28,214 bases of DNA, taken from contig CAAFWD010000042.1 in NCBI GenBank assembly GCA_900766645.1, positions 1 through 28,214 on the forward strand. The letters run 5' to 3'. Below the pieces are notes generated by a model that worked only from the letters and a program-made list of their open reading frames with translations, was not told where the DNA came from and searched no databases. Shown in pieces: positions 15,882 to 23,876 of the stretch (position 1 is the first letter of the stretch; each line of letters opens with the position of its first letter). The translations under genes were made by a program, and so were the position numbers. The stretch is from an uncultured Cetobacterium sp. (GTDB taxonomy: Bacteria > Fusobacteriota > Fusobacteriia > Fusobacteriales > Fusobacteriaceae).

Positions 15882-17456
15882 ATGAATAAAAATAGATTTG
15901 AACATAGAGTTCGAAAGCTTTCCATTTTAATAACATCCCCTTTATTAATACTTCTCATTGGAATTATCACATATACAGAGATAAACAATGAAACTACTAG
16001 AGTCAAACGTAGTTTAAATGAAGTGGCTTTAGAAATTTCAGATACAAAATTTGTAAAAGATTCAATAAGTAATATGAATTTTAATTTACAAAAATATGCA
16101 GAGGTATTTGTTAATAACAATCAAGATGTTGATATTGTTGTTATTGCTGATAAAAATAAACGACGTTACAGCCACCTTGATCCCAATAAAGTTGGGGAGA
16201 TCTTTGGGACAGAAGACAGTGAAAATGTTTTAAAAAATAAAAAAGGATACTTTATAATTACCAAAGGATCTCAAGGGGTAACATACAGAAGATTTGAGCC
16301 TATCATCAAAGATGATCAGATCATTGGGTTTGTTATGGTTGGAAAACTATTTAATATTTTTAAAAATACAATCTTTTTCATTCTACTAAAAATTTTAGCT
16401 TTATCTTTAGTAAGTTTTATATTTATTTTTACAACTTCAAAGATGTTTGCAAAAAAAATAAAAAAAGAGATGTTAAATTTAGAGCCTGAAGAGATTACAA
16501 AGCTGTATGTAAATACAAAAAGCCTTGTTAAACAACAAGCTGCTATTATAGATAACATCCACGAAGGAGTAATCGTTTTAGATTCATCTTTAGAGATATT
16601 AAATATTAATAAAAAAGTTTTTGAAATTCTTCATGATTTCAATATCCACTCTTTTATTGAACGTTTTAATGAGATTTTTCATCAACAAAAAAATATATAT
16701 TTCAAAGAGATTAAAGTTGGAAAAGATAAAGTTTTTGTAAGTATTATTCATCTTTTAGAGGATGAAAATCATTTGGGAGTTATAATAACTTTTTATAAAC
16801 ACATTGAGATTATAAATCTAGCCAAAGAACTTACAAGTATAAACAATGTTATTGATGGATTTAGAGAGAATAATCATGAGTTTAAAAATCAACTTCAAGT
16901 GATCTCTGGATTAATTCAACTTAAAAAATATGATTTAGTACAAGAGTATATAGATAATTTAGAAAACAGTAATATGAAAATTTTAACAGAGATTGCAAAT
17001 ATCTCTGATTATTATATCCTAGGAATTTTAATAGGAAAATTTAGTGTTATAAGAGAAAAAGGGATTAAATTTACAATTGATCAAGATTCGGTTCTATTTA
17101 AAGAGCATGGAATAATAACCTCTTTGGATATTATTACCATTGTTTCTAATCTTTTAGAAAATGCAATAGAGGCATTAGAAAAAACAAAAAGAGATGATAA
17201 AGAGATCGAACTTTTACTTTTAGAGGATGAAGATTCTATTCAAATTACAGTATTTGATAATGGATTAAAAGTTGATCCTAATATTAAAAATGATATGTTT
17301 AAAAGATATGTATCATCAAAGGGTGAGAATAGAGGGGTTGGACTAGCTCTTGTAAAATCTAAAATGGAGCTTTATAACGGTCAGTTTATCTTAGAGGAAA
17401 CTACACAGGGGAAATACTTTACAATTATTTTAAATAAGGAGAATAAAAATGTATAA
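15882..17456 (+). CDS. CitA/DcuS-family C4-dicarboxylate or citrate sensor kinase
   Basis: 524 residues with the CitA/DcuS layout: first membrane segment (about 13-32), a periplasmic PAS-like sensor (about 35-160), second membrane segment (about 163-186), cytoplasmic PAS, then kinase. The sensor contains RRYSHLDPNKVGEIF, matching the ligand-binding RYSH segment of DcuS and CitA. The phospho-acceptor is H332 in NNHEFKNQLQVISGLIQL, typical of this family. N box NLLENAIEAL and G box SSKGENRGVGLALV are intact. Shine-Dalgarno AGGAGG. It overlaps the regulator gene by 8 bases. Facing malic enzyme and carrier genes suggest malate as ligand (inference; citrate, fumarate or succinate possible). Confidence 0.93.
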   Translation: MNKNRFEHRVRKLSILITSPLLILLIGIITYTEINNETTRVKRSLNEVALEISDTKFVKDSISNMNFNLQKYAEVFVNNNQDVDIVVIADKNKRRYSHLDPNKVGEIFGTEDSENVLKNKKGYFIITKGSQGVTYRRFEPIIKDDQIIGFVMVGKLFNIFKNTIFFILLKILALSLVSFIFIFTTSKMFAKKIKKEMLNLEPEEITKLYVNTKSLVKQQAAIIDNIHEGVIVLDSSLEILNINKKVFEILHDFNIHSFIERFNEIFHQQKNIYFKEIKVGKDKVFVSIIHLLEDENHLGVIITFYKHIEIINLAKELTSINNVIDGFRENNHEFKNQLQVISGLIQLKKYDLVQEYIDNLENSNMKILTEIANISDYYILGILIGKFSVIREKGIKFTIDQDSVLFKEHGIITSLDIITIVSNLLENAIEALEKTKRDDKEIELLLLEDEDSIQITVFDNGLKVDPNIKNDMFKRYVSSKGENRGVGLALVKSKMELYNGQFILEETTQGKYFTIILNKENKNV

Positions 17457-18117
17457 AGTTTTAATTGTTGAAGATGACCCAATGGTTGCATCTATTAATA
17501 GTATTTTTTTAGAAAAATATGAAAACTTAAATATTATAGGCATAGCTAAAAATGAAGAGGAAGTTTTTGAAATACTTTCCAAAAATAATATTGATCTAAT
17601 TCTTTGTGATGTTTACTTAGGTGATAGCAATGGAATTGAGATTTTAAAAAAAATTAGAAATAAAGGGATATTATCAGATATTATTTTTATTACAGCTTTA
17701 AATGAATCTAGTAAAATAAAAGAAGCTGTAGCTTTTGGAGCAATAGATTTTTTAATTAAACCTTATAGTCAATCTAGACTTGATGCTGCTATTAGTAAAT
17801 TTTTTAAGAAAAATGAAATTTTAGTAAAAAATACTATGGTTCAAGAGGAGTGTGACAAATATTTTGTATCTGACTCTGATCATACAGAACTTCCTAAGGG
17901 AATAAATGAAAAAACTTTGGAAAAAATTGAACTATTTTTAAGGGAGAACAGAAAAAAATGGTGGAATGCTAACAAACTTTCAGAAAATCTTAATATCAGT
18001 ACCGTAACTTTAAATAAATATCTTAAATATCTCGTTTCTATAAAGAAATTAACTGTTAATATCTCCCATGGAGAAATTGGTAGACCTGAAAATTTTTATA
18101 AATACCAAAGTAGATAA
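17449..18117 (+). CDS. CitB/DcuR-family response regulator
   Basis: 222 residues. Receiver domain with acidic pair in VEDDP, phospho-acceptor D54 (LCDVYLGD), T in IFITALNES and K in LIKPYSQ. The C-terminal part has the helix-turn-helix typical of CitB/DcuR proteins: WWNANKLSENLNISTVTLNKYLKYLV, then GEIGRPENFYKY. Translationally coupled to the sensor kinase. Likely target is the malic enzyme-carrier operon, whose upstream region carries AT-rich palindromes. Confidence 0.93.
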   Translation: MYKVLIVEDDPMVASINSIFLEKYENLNIIGIAKNEEEVFEILSKNNIDLILCDVYLGDSNGIEILKKIRNKGILSDIIFITALNESSKIKEAVAFGAIDFLIKPYSQSRLDAAISKFFKKNEILVKNTMVQEECDKYFVSDSDHTELPKGINEKTLEKIELFLRENRKKWWNANKLSENLNISTVTLNKYLKYLVSIKKLTVNISHGEIGRPENFYKYQSR

Positions 18118-18124
18118 GATTAAT

Positions 18125-18158
18125 AAAAAACCACTAGAATATATCTAGTGGTTTTTTT
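18125..18158. terminator. Bidirectional terminator
   Basis: AAAACCACTAGA (18127-18138) and TCTAGTGGTTTT (18144-18155) form a perfect 12-pair stem with a 5-base loop and T-runs on both strands. It lies between the converging regulator and carrier genes. Confidence 0.92.
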
Positions 18159-18181
18159 GCGTGAAAAATCAAAATTTAAAG

Positions 18182-19108
18182 TTAAAGAATAAATGAAATT
18201 AAAAAACTCAGTGTTATTATTGAAAATATTGTACCTAGTATTGTTGAACTTGAACTTTCAACTTCAGAAACACCATATTTTAATCCAAACATTGTAGAAA
18301 TTGTAGCTGTTGGCATAGCACAAAGAAGTAGAATCTCTTTTGCCATAATTCCTTTCAGATGAAACAATACAATTAATCCACTCATTAAAATAGGCTGTAA
18401 TATATTTTTCATAAAAATATTAAAATAAACTTGTCCTGATAAAACAACTCTATAACTTGCCATAATTAATCCAAGAGAGAATAGTGAAACCCCTGATGTA
18501 CTTTTTCCAATAAGCTCAAATGAATGGAAAACTACTTTTGGTATCTCTACATGGAAAACTGAGCAAAGTAATCCTAATATTGGAGCTATAATCAATGGTT
18601 TTTTTATACAGTTAACTAAACTTGATTTTATTATCTCCATAGGACTTGCAGAGGCATTATTCGATTCTAGAATAATTGTTGTTATTGGAATCATAAATAT
18701 ACTTGTTATAACATTACCAATGGCAACTGAGATTAAAGCCTCAGGACCAATTAAAGATGTAAGAACAGGTATACCCATAAATGCCATATTTGGGAAGGCA
18801 CAAACTATCGATCCTTGTGCTGCTTTTCTTGAGTCATATTTAAATACATGTTTTTGAATAATAAAAGATATTACGTATAATCCCATTAAAGCTAAAGCAA
18901 AAGATGATATTATTCTAACATCTAAAAGTGTCTTAGGATTAGCCTTAGCACTTCCAATAAATAGATGCAGTGGGAAACTGAACATCATTACATAATCTGC
19001 AAAAGCCTTTTTATGCTCTGTTGAAACTATATTTTTCTTTCCTGAAAACCACCCTAAAGCGATTACGAAAAATACTGGTACAATAGAATTTAATATTGTA
19101 TCTAACAC
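18182..19108 (-). CDS. AEC-family (auxin efflux carrier-like) permease, probable malate/dicarboxylate carrier
   Basis: 308 residues with about ten membrane segments in two halves. Typical AEC features are IVPVFFVIALGWFSGKK at the N-terminus, the AFPNMAFMGIPVLTSLIG segment, and the ALLLCAMPTATIS-like segment LLLCAMPTATIS near the C-terminus. AEC proteins include malate and malonate permeases of fermenting bacteria. It starts with GTG behind GTGAGG and lies 31 bases downstream of malic enzyme, so they form one operon. The substrate is inferred from that partner and the facing dicarboxylate sensor system. Confidence 0.88.
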   Translation of the reverse strand: MLDTILNSIVPVFFVIALGWFSGKKNIVSTEHKKAFADYVMMFSFPLHLFIGSAKANPKTLLDVRIISSFALALMGLYVISFIIQKHVFKYDSRKAAQGSIVCAFPNMAFMGIPVLTSLIGPEALISVAIGNVITSIFMIPITTIILESNNASASPMEIIKSSLVNCIKKPLIIAPILGLLCSVFHVEIPKVVFHSFELIGKSTSGVSLFSLGLIMASYRVVLSGQVYFNIFMKNILQPILMSGLIVLFHLKGIMAKEILLLCAMPTATISTMFGLKYGVSEVESSSSTILGTIFSIITLSFLISFIL

Positions 19109-19139
19109 GTTAAAACCTCACTTATATTTTATTTTTAAA

Positions 19140-20309
19140 TTATTTTTTTACTAAATCTGATATAGCTTTTGCAACTGCTTTTGCTACTCTTGGATCAAAT
19201 GGACTTGGAATTACATACTCAGTTGTTAACTCATCGTCATTTATAAGATTAGCTATTGCATAAGATGTTGCAAGCTTCATCTCCTCTGTTATTTTCTTAG
19301 CTCCACTTTCTAAAGCTCCTTTAAATAAACCTGGGAATGCTAATACATTATTAATTTGATTTGGATAATCTGATCTTCCTGTTCCAACTATTTTTGCTCC
19401 TGCTGCTAAAGCTTCCTCTGGCATAATCTCTGGAGTTGGATTAGCCATAGCAAAAATAATTGCATCCTCATTCATCTCTTTAACCATTTCAGGTTTTAAA
19501 AGTCCTGGTGCTGATACTCCAATAAATATATCTGCTCCTTTTATAGCTTCTTTTAATCCACCTTTTAGATTTTCTTTATTTGTAATCTCTGATAACTCTT
19601 TAGTTAAGAAGTTATACTCTCTTTTTTCATCATCTCTAGCGATAATTCCATCAATATCAATTGCTAAAACATCTGCTACACCTAAAGTTTTAATCATTTT
19701 AATAATTGATGATCCTGCTGCTCCTGCTCCACAAACAACAACTTTAGCTTTAGTTATATCTTTTTTTAATAATTTATACGAGTTTAAAATCCCCGCTGTT
19801 ACAACAATTGCTGTTCCATGTTGGTCATCGTGGAACACAGGAATATCTAACTCCTCTTTCAATCTAGTTTCAATCTCAATACATCTAGGTGCTGAAATAT
19901 CTTCTAAGTTAATTCCTCCAAAAGTTGGTGCTAATATTTTACATGTTCTTATTATTTCTTCAGTATCTTGAGTATCTAAACATATTGGAAATGCATTTAC
20001 TCCTGCAAACTCTTTAAATAAAATAGCTTTTCCTTCCATAACAGGTAATGCTGCTTCTGGTCCGATGTTTCCAAGTCCTAATACAGCTGATCCATCACTA
20101 ATAACAGCAACCATATTTCCCTTTGATGTATATTTATAAACATCAGCTTTATTCTCTGCTATTCTTCTACAAGGTTCAGCTACTCCTGGAGAGTAAGCAA
20201 GGCTTAATTCCTCTTTTGAAGTTACAGCAACTTTACTAATTACCTCTATTTTTCCCTTATTATTTTCGTGAAGTGCTAATGATTTTTCATAAACAGTTTC
20301 TTTTTTCAT
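19140..20309 (-). CDS. Malic enzyme (short bacterial form)
   Basis: 389 residues, the usual short-form length. It oxidatively decarboxylates malate to pyruvate. Motifs: AYSPGVAEPCRRIAE, GDGSAVLGLGNIG-like SDGSAVLGLGNIGPEAALPVMEGKA, the metal-binding VFHDDQHGTAIV and the dinucleotide-binding VCGAGAAGSSIIKM. These are followed by IFAMANPTPEIMPEEA and NNVLAFPGLFKGAL. The acidic residue shortly after the Rossmann motif (VLAIDIDG) favours NAD over NADP (inference). ATG behind AGAGGAG. First gene of the operon with the AEC carrier; together they would take up malate and feed pyruvate. Confidence 0.95.
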   Translation of the reverse strand: MKKETVYEKSLALHENNKGKIEVISKVAVTSKEELSLAYSPGVAEPCRRIAENKADVYKYTSKGNMVAVISDGSAVLGLGNIGPEAALPVMEGKAILFKEFAGVNAFPICLDTQDTEEIIRTCKILAPTFGGINLEDISAPRCIEIETRLKEELDIPVFHDDQHGTAIVVTAGILNSYKLLKKDITKAKVVVCGAGAAGSSIIKMIKTLGVADVLAIDIDGIIARDDEKREYNFLTKELSEITNKENLKGGLKEAIKGADIFIGVSAPGLLKPEMVKEMNEDAIIFAMANPTPEIMPEEALAAGAKIVGTGRSDYPNQINNVLAFPGLFKGALESGAKKITEEMKLATSYAIANLINDDELTTEYVIPSPFDPRVAKAVAKAISDLVKK

Positions 20310-20400
20310 AGTACATCTCCTCTAAAAAATTTTTAAGTTTGTCCGTAAATGAATAGTAGCATAAAATATTTAATAAAAAAATTTAACAAAGATTCTAAAG

Positions 20401-20422
20401 AGTTAATTAACTTAATTAAGTT
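20401..20422 (-). promoter_or_regulatory. Overlapping AT-rich palindromes upstream of malic enzyme, candidate operator
   Basis: AGTTAATTAACT (20401-20412) and AACTTAATTAAGTT (20409-20422) are both perfect palindromes that overlap, 92-113 bases upstream of the malic enzyme ATG. CitB/DcuR-type regulators are known to bind AT-rich repeats. Binding here is an inference. The remainder of 20310-20587 is AT-rich with no gene visible. Confidence 0.4.
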
Positions 20423-20587
20423 TTTTTACTACTGTCTTTTTTTAGCTAACATACTTTTTTTAAAGTGGGGAACTTCTAAAGCTTTATATTCCATTTTTTA
20501 GTTTTTAGTTTTATAATAAACATTGTAAGATTTTATTTTTTGAAAAAATAACTTATATACTGCTGTGTTAATAAAAGGAGGCAACAA

Positions 20588-20980
20588 ATGAAAAAGATTT
20601 TATTAGTAGCAATTTTAGTATTAAGTAGTTTATCAATGGCAAATGATCAACCAGCTACCACTGGAAACCTTATGAATGACAAAGTAAGTAATGATATGAT
20701 GGCTAACGATATTCTTGACAAAGGAATTATGCAATGCGGATCAGATGAAATGATGGGTAGAAATATGTTAAATGTTTTTATGACAAATATGAGAAATAAC
20801 CCTGAAGTTATGAAAATGATGATAGAATATCAAGAGAAAAAAGTTGAATTAATGAAAGAGATGGCAAAAGTTGAACCTAGCTCTAAAAAAATAGATGAAC
20901 TTAGTGCTAAAATGTCTGACCTTTACTCTAAAGTTATGACTTCTCAAATGAATAATAAAAAAGACAATGCTAGTAAATAA
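20588..20980 (+). CDS. Methionine-rich secreted protein of unknown function
   Basis: 130 residues with signal peptide MKKILLVAILVLSSLSMA and a Shine-Dalgarno AAAAGGAGG. Nineteen residues are Met (about 15%), many in pairs (DMMAND, DEMMGRN, MKMMIEY), plus a single Cys in MQCGSDEMM. The C-terminal half is a charged amphipathic helix of about 60 residues (NPEVMKMM to MTSQM). Met-rich periplasmic proteins often bind copper or silver and the helical layout recalls Spy/CpxP-like proteins, but I see no definitive motif. Single-gene unit. Confidence 0.8.
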   Translation: MKKILLVAILVLSSLSMANDQPATTGNLMNDKVSNDMMANDILDKGIMQCGSDEMMGRNMLNVFMTNMRNNPEVMKMMIEYQEKKVELMKEMAKVEPSSKKIDELSAKMSDLYSKVMTSQMNNKKDNASK

Positions 20981-21071
20981 AATTAATAAATATATAATTA
21001 TATAGTCACAAAATATAAGATTATAGAGATAGATAATAACCTCAATAAGTTGATAGTTATTCTATTTAACA

Positions 21072-21120
21072 AAAAACTTCTAGAAAGTAGCCCAATAAGC
21101 CACAATCTAGAAGTTTTATT
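21072..21120. terminator. Bidirectional terminator with a long loop
   Basis: AAAACTTCTAGA (21073-21084) and TCTAGAAGTTTT (21106-21117) form a perfect 12-pair stem with a 21-base loop, T-rich on both strands. It closes the Met-rich protein gene and the converging methyltransferase. Its stem closely resembles the one at 22902-22946. Confidence 0.8.
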
Positions 21121-21128
21121 TTATATTA

Positions 21129-21860
21129 TTATTTTTCAACTGAAATTATTAACATCATTGGACGTCTTAGTTCATCTTTCATTCCAGGTACTTCATTTAA
21201 TAGTTTTTCTGATGGCATAGGTTCTACCACACTTTTTATTTTAAATTTATTAGAAATAAGAGTTCCTAAGTACGTTGTTATACTTCTATGATATTTAGTA
21301 ACTATTTCACCTAAAAATTTAGTCTTTCTCTCACCTTCATAATAATAATTGTCCACAGGAAAATGTAAAATATCTCCTTTTTCATCATAAGTCCAATCCT
21401 GTGATCCATGAGCTGTAAATATAGGATGCTCAACTGAAAATATAAAAGTTCCATTCACCTTTAACACCTTATAAATCTTTTGAATTAGAGCATCAAAATC
21501 TTTAATATAATGAAAAGCTAATGAGCTAAAAACAATATCAAAAGTCTCATCTTGAAAGCTTATATCCTCCATTGGCATACAACCATAAGAAATATTTGAA
21601 GATTTATTTTTTAAATTCGCTAACTCTAACATTTTTGTAGAAATATCAATTCCAATAACTTCAGATGCTCCATGATCCACAGCATATTTACAATGCCAAC
21701 CATAACCACATCCTAAATCTAAAACTTTCTTTCCCTCTAAATTAGGTAAAAGTTTTTTTAATGATTCCCATTCTCCAGCAGCACTTAAACCATATTTTGA
21801 TCTTGGCATCTCACTATATTTTTTAAAAAACACATTATTATCATATTTATTTTCTTTCAT
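21129..21860 (-). CDS. Class I SAM-dependent methyltransferase
   Basis: About 243 residues. Motif I is KVLDLGCGYGWHCKYA, the acidic ribose-binding residue lies in VIGIDISTKML, motif IV is FDIVFSSLAFHYI, and IYKVLKVNGTFIFSVEHPIFT follows. This is the pattern of small-molecule methyltransferases of the UbiE/BioC-like group, often next to hypothetical genes; substrate unknown. Two adjacent ATG codons (21863 and 21860) follow GGGAG; the second has the better spacing. Divergent from the next methyltransferase. Confidence 0.9.
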   Translation of the reverse strand: MKENKYDNNVFFKKYSEMPRSKYGLSAAGEWESLKKLLPNLEGKKVLDLGCGYGWHCKYAVDHGASEVIGIDISTKMLELANLKNKSSNISYGCMPMEDISFQDETFDIVFSSLAFHYIKDFDALIQKIYKVLKVNGTFIFSVEHPIFTAHGSQDWTYDEKGDILHFPVDNYYYEGERKTKFLGEIVTKYHRSITTYLGTLISNKFKIKSVVEPMPSEKLLNEVPGMKDELRRPMMLIISVEK

Positions 21861-22046
21861 CATTTTCTCCCATATAGATTTTATTTTTTCAATTATACTA
21901 TATGGGCTGCTTCTATTTTTTGACCAATAATCATATCTTCACCTCATAAAACTTGTTCAGATAATTATAGCAAATTCTAATTTTTATTTCTAGTTTTTGA
22001 TTTTCAAAAATTAAATTAATATTTTTAATAGTTTTAAGTGTATTTA

Positions 22047-22076
22047 TTGACTGTACATATAGAAAAATGATACAAT
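22047..22076 (+). promoter_or_regulatory. Promoter of the 22128 methyltransferase
   Basis: TTGACT at 22047-22052 and TACAAT at 22071-22076 with an 18-base spacer and a TGA extended -10 just upstream. Confidence 0.65.
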
Positions 22077-22127
22077 TGATAACGATAATTTTATAAAATA
22101 TCCTATTGAATCTCAAGGGAGGGGACC

Positions 22128-22871
22128 ATGGAAAATATATTTAAATTGCATAGAGATATGCCAAGACAAGGTCCTGGAGACAACGAAAGTACAATAAGAG
22201 CTTTTGATATGATGGATTTGTCAGAGGGAAGTATCAAAGCTTTAGATTTAGGTTGTGGACCAGGAATGCAAACAGTTGAATTAGCTAAACATATTGATGG
22301 AAAAATTATAGCTTTAGATTTTTGTGAAAAGTTTTTAGAGGAGTTAAAAGAAACTGCTAAAATAAACTCAGTGGATGACGAGATTGAACCATTTAATGGA
22401 TCTATGTTTGAACTTGAAAAACACTTTGAAAAGGAATCTTTTGATTTCATATGGAGTGAGGGAGCCATATATATCCTAGGATTTGAAAATGGTATAAACT
22501 ATGTTAAACAGTTTATAAAACCTGAAGGATATTTAGTTGTTAGTGAGATAACTTGGCTAACTGAAAATCCATCTAAAGAGGCTAAAGATTTTTGGGGAGA
22601 AAACTATCCTCAAATGGGAACAGTTGCATCTAACTGTGAAATAGCTAAAAAAGCTGGATATGAAGTTATTGGAACTTTTATACTTCCAGAAAACTCTTGG
22701 TGGAAAAACTATTATGATCCTTTAAAGAAGAGATGTAATATGTTTAAAGAATTTGAACCTGAAAATAAAGAGTTAATGAAGTTAATCCATATGACTGAAA
22801 TTGAAATGGAGCTTTTCAAGAAATATAACAAAGATTATAACTATGCTTTTTATATTCTTAGAAAAATTTAA
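22128..22871 (+). CDS. Class I SAM-dependent methyltransferase
   Basis: 247 residues. It has the N-terminal HRDMPRQGPGDNESTIRAF segment, motif I ALDLGCGPGMQTVELA, acidic residue in IIALDFCEKFLEEL, motif IV FDFIWSEGAIYILGF and KPEGYLVVSEITWL. The C-terminal half (SWWKNYYDPLKKRCNMF) resembles a widespread family of small-molecule methyltransferases of unknown substrate. ATG with AGGGAGGGG seven bases or so upstream. Single-gene unit ended by a palindromic terminator. Confidence 0.9.
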   Translation: MENIFKLHRDMPRQGPGDNESTIRAFDMMDLSEGSIKALDLGCGPGMQTVELAKHIDGKIIALDFCEKFLEELKETAKINSVDDEIEPFNGSMFELEKHFEKESFDFIWSEGAIYILGFENGINYVKQFIKPEGYLVVSEITWLTENPSKEAKDFWGENYPQMGTVASNCEIAKKAGYEVIGTFILPENSWWKNYYDPLKKRCNMFKEFEPENKELMKLIHMTEIEMELFKKYNKDYNYAFYILRKI

Positions 22872-22901
22872 CACACTATAAAAACTTCTATAAAAATTAT
22901 A

Positions 22902-22950
22902 AAAACCTTCTAGAAAATGTTAAAAACTACATCTCTAGAAGGTTTTATTT
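22902..22950. terminator. Bidirectional terminator
   Basis: AAAACCTTCTAGA (22902-22914) and TCTAGAAGGTTTT (22934-22946) form a perfect 13-pair stem with a 19-base loop, lying between the converging methyltransferase and MntA genes. Confidence 0.85.
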
Positions 22951-23368
22951 ATCTTTTTCTTTTTAAATTCTCTACAAAATCATCTAAACTTTCTTCATAG
23001 TTATGAATTATATCTTTTCTTAAAGAGTTTAACTCCATATATTTTTTCAAAACTGTAATTTCAAAACTCTCTCTTTCAGTTGGGTTTTCATCATAAATAA
23101 CCATTCCCTTTTGAACAACTTGATTTTGAAAAACAGTGGAAGAATCTTTTAAATCAATAAGATCAACCTCTCTACCAATTTTTGAACTTATCATTTGAGC
23201 CTTTTCAAAAACAGCAAACTTATCAAGTTTCTCTAAGGAGAAAAAAGCTATGTCCACATCACTCTCTAATGTTTCTTCTCCAGAAGCAAAAGAACCAAAA
23301 ATATAGATCCACTTACAATTAAACTCCTTTAACTCATTGACTATTGTTTCTTTTAATCTCTCATCCAT
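22949..23368 (-). CDS. mntA: MntA-type nucleotidyltransferase antitoxin
   Basis: 139 residues. Minimal nucleotidyltransferase with an exact GSx10DxD motif: G25-S26 (IYIFGSFASGEE) to D37-V-D39 (ESDVDIAFF). A third acidic residue lies in REVDLIDL. Its gene starts one base after the HepT stop, with the ribosome site GAGGGAG inside the end of hepT, so translation is coupled. By knowledge of the family (type VII toxin-antitoxin), MntA inactivates HepT by adding AMP to a tyrosine. The gene ends at the palindromic terminator. Confidence 0.9.
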   Translation of the reverse strand: MDERLKETIVNELKEFNCKWIYIFGSFASGEETLESDVDIAFFSLEKLDKFAVFEKAQMISSKIGREVDLIDLKDSSTVFQNQVVQKGMVIYDENPTERESFEITVLKKYMELNSLRKDIIHNYEESLDDFVENLKRKR

Positions 23369-23369
23369 A

Positions 23370-23777
23370 TTACTCCCTCTCTAAAATAACTTTTGAAAGT
23401 TCTATTGGATCTAGTAAATGAACTTCTATAACCTTTTGTAAAATATCCATATTTAAACTTTGATAATCATGAACTGCAATATTTCTAAATCCAACCATAC
23501 CTTGAAGATTCATACTAAGTTTTTTGCTAATAACTCCATGATTTTCTAAAACTTTAAAGGCATCCTTACTACTTTGTGGAACCTCTAATTTTTTAACTTT
23601 TATATAGTGCAATGATAAGTCTAAAGCTGCTTCACACATTCTTTGAAGATTTAATATTATTGAATCCTGTTTTGTAAAATTATCTAAATTTTTAGGATTG
23701 TTCCCATACTCTTCATCTATTCTTTTTATACACCTTTTTATTGTTTCAATTTTATTTATAACAATATCGTCCTTCAT
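23370..23777 (-). CDS. hepT: HepT-type HEPN ribonuclease toxin (DUF86)
   Basis: 135 residues, mostly helical. The catalytic HEPN motif RX4HXY is exact at R98-H103-Y105 (FRNIAVHDY). The family is a homo-dimeric RNase; the Tyr in this motif is the residue modified by MntA. The typical DUF86 features QDSIILNLQRMCEAALDLSLHYI and HGVISKKLSMNLQGMVGFRN are present. ATG behind AAGGAGA with its own promoter 55 bases upstream. First gene of a two-gene toxin-antitoxin operon. Confidence 0.93.
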   Translation of the reverse strand: MKDDIVINKIETIKRCIKRIDEEYGNNPKNLDNFTKQDSIILNLQRMCEAALDLSLHYIKVKKLEVPQSSKDAFKVLENHGVISKKLSMNLQGMVGFRNIAVHDYQSLNMDILQKVIEVHLLDPIELSKVILERE

Positions 23778-23831
23778 CTATTCTCCTTCAATACTTAAAT
23801 ATATATCAACTATAAGCAGTATTTTTCTTTA

Positions 23832-23860
23832 ATTATAATATTTAATACCAAGTAATACAA
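23832..23860 (-). promoter_or_regulatory. Promoter of the hepT-mntA operon
   Basis: Read leftward, TTGTAT (23860-23855) and TATAAT (23837-23832) are separated by exactly 17 bases, downstream of the stop codon of the 1250-residue gene. This argues that toxin-antitoxin expression is independent of that gene. Confidence 0.7.
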
Positions 23861-23876
23861 GGGAATTTATGTAAAA

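Noticed and set aside
21931..22116. Leftward 61-codon ORF in the intergenic stretch
   Set aside because: It covers the rightward promoter at 22047-22076 and has AT-rich low-complexity composition.
22103..22468. Leftward 121-codon ORF
   Set aside because: It is antisense to the well-supported methyltransferase at 22128 and has no ribosome site.
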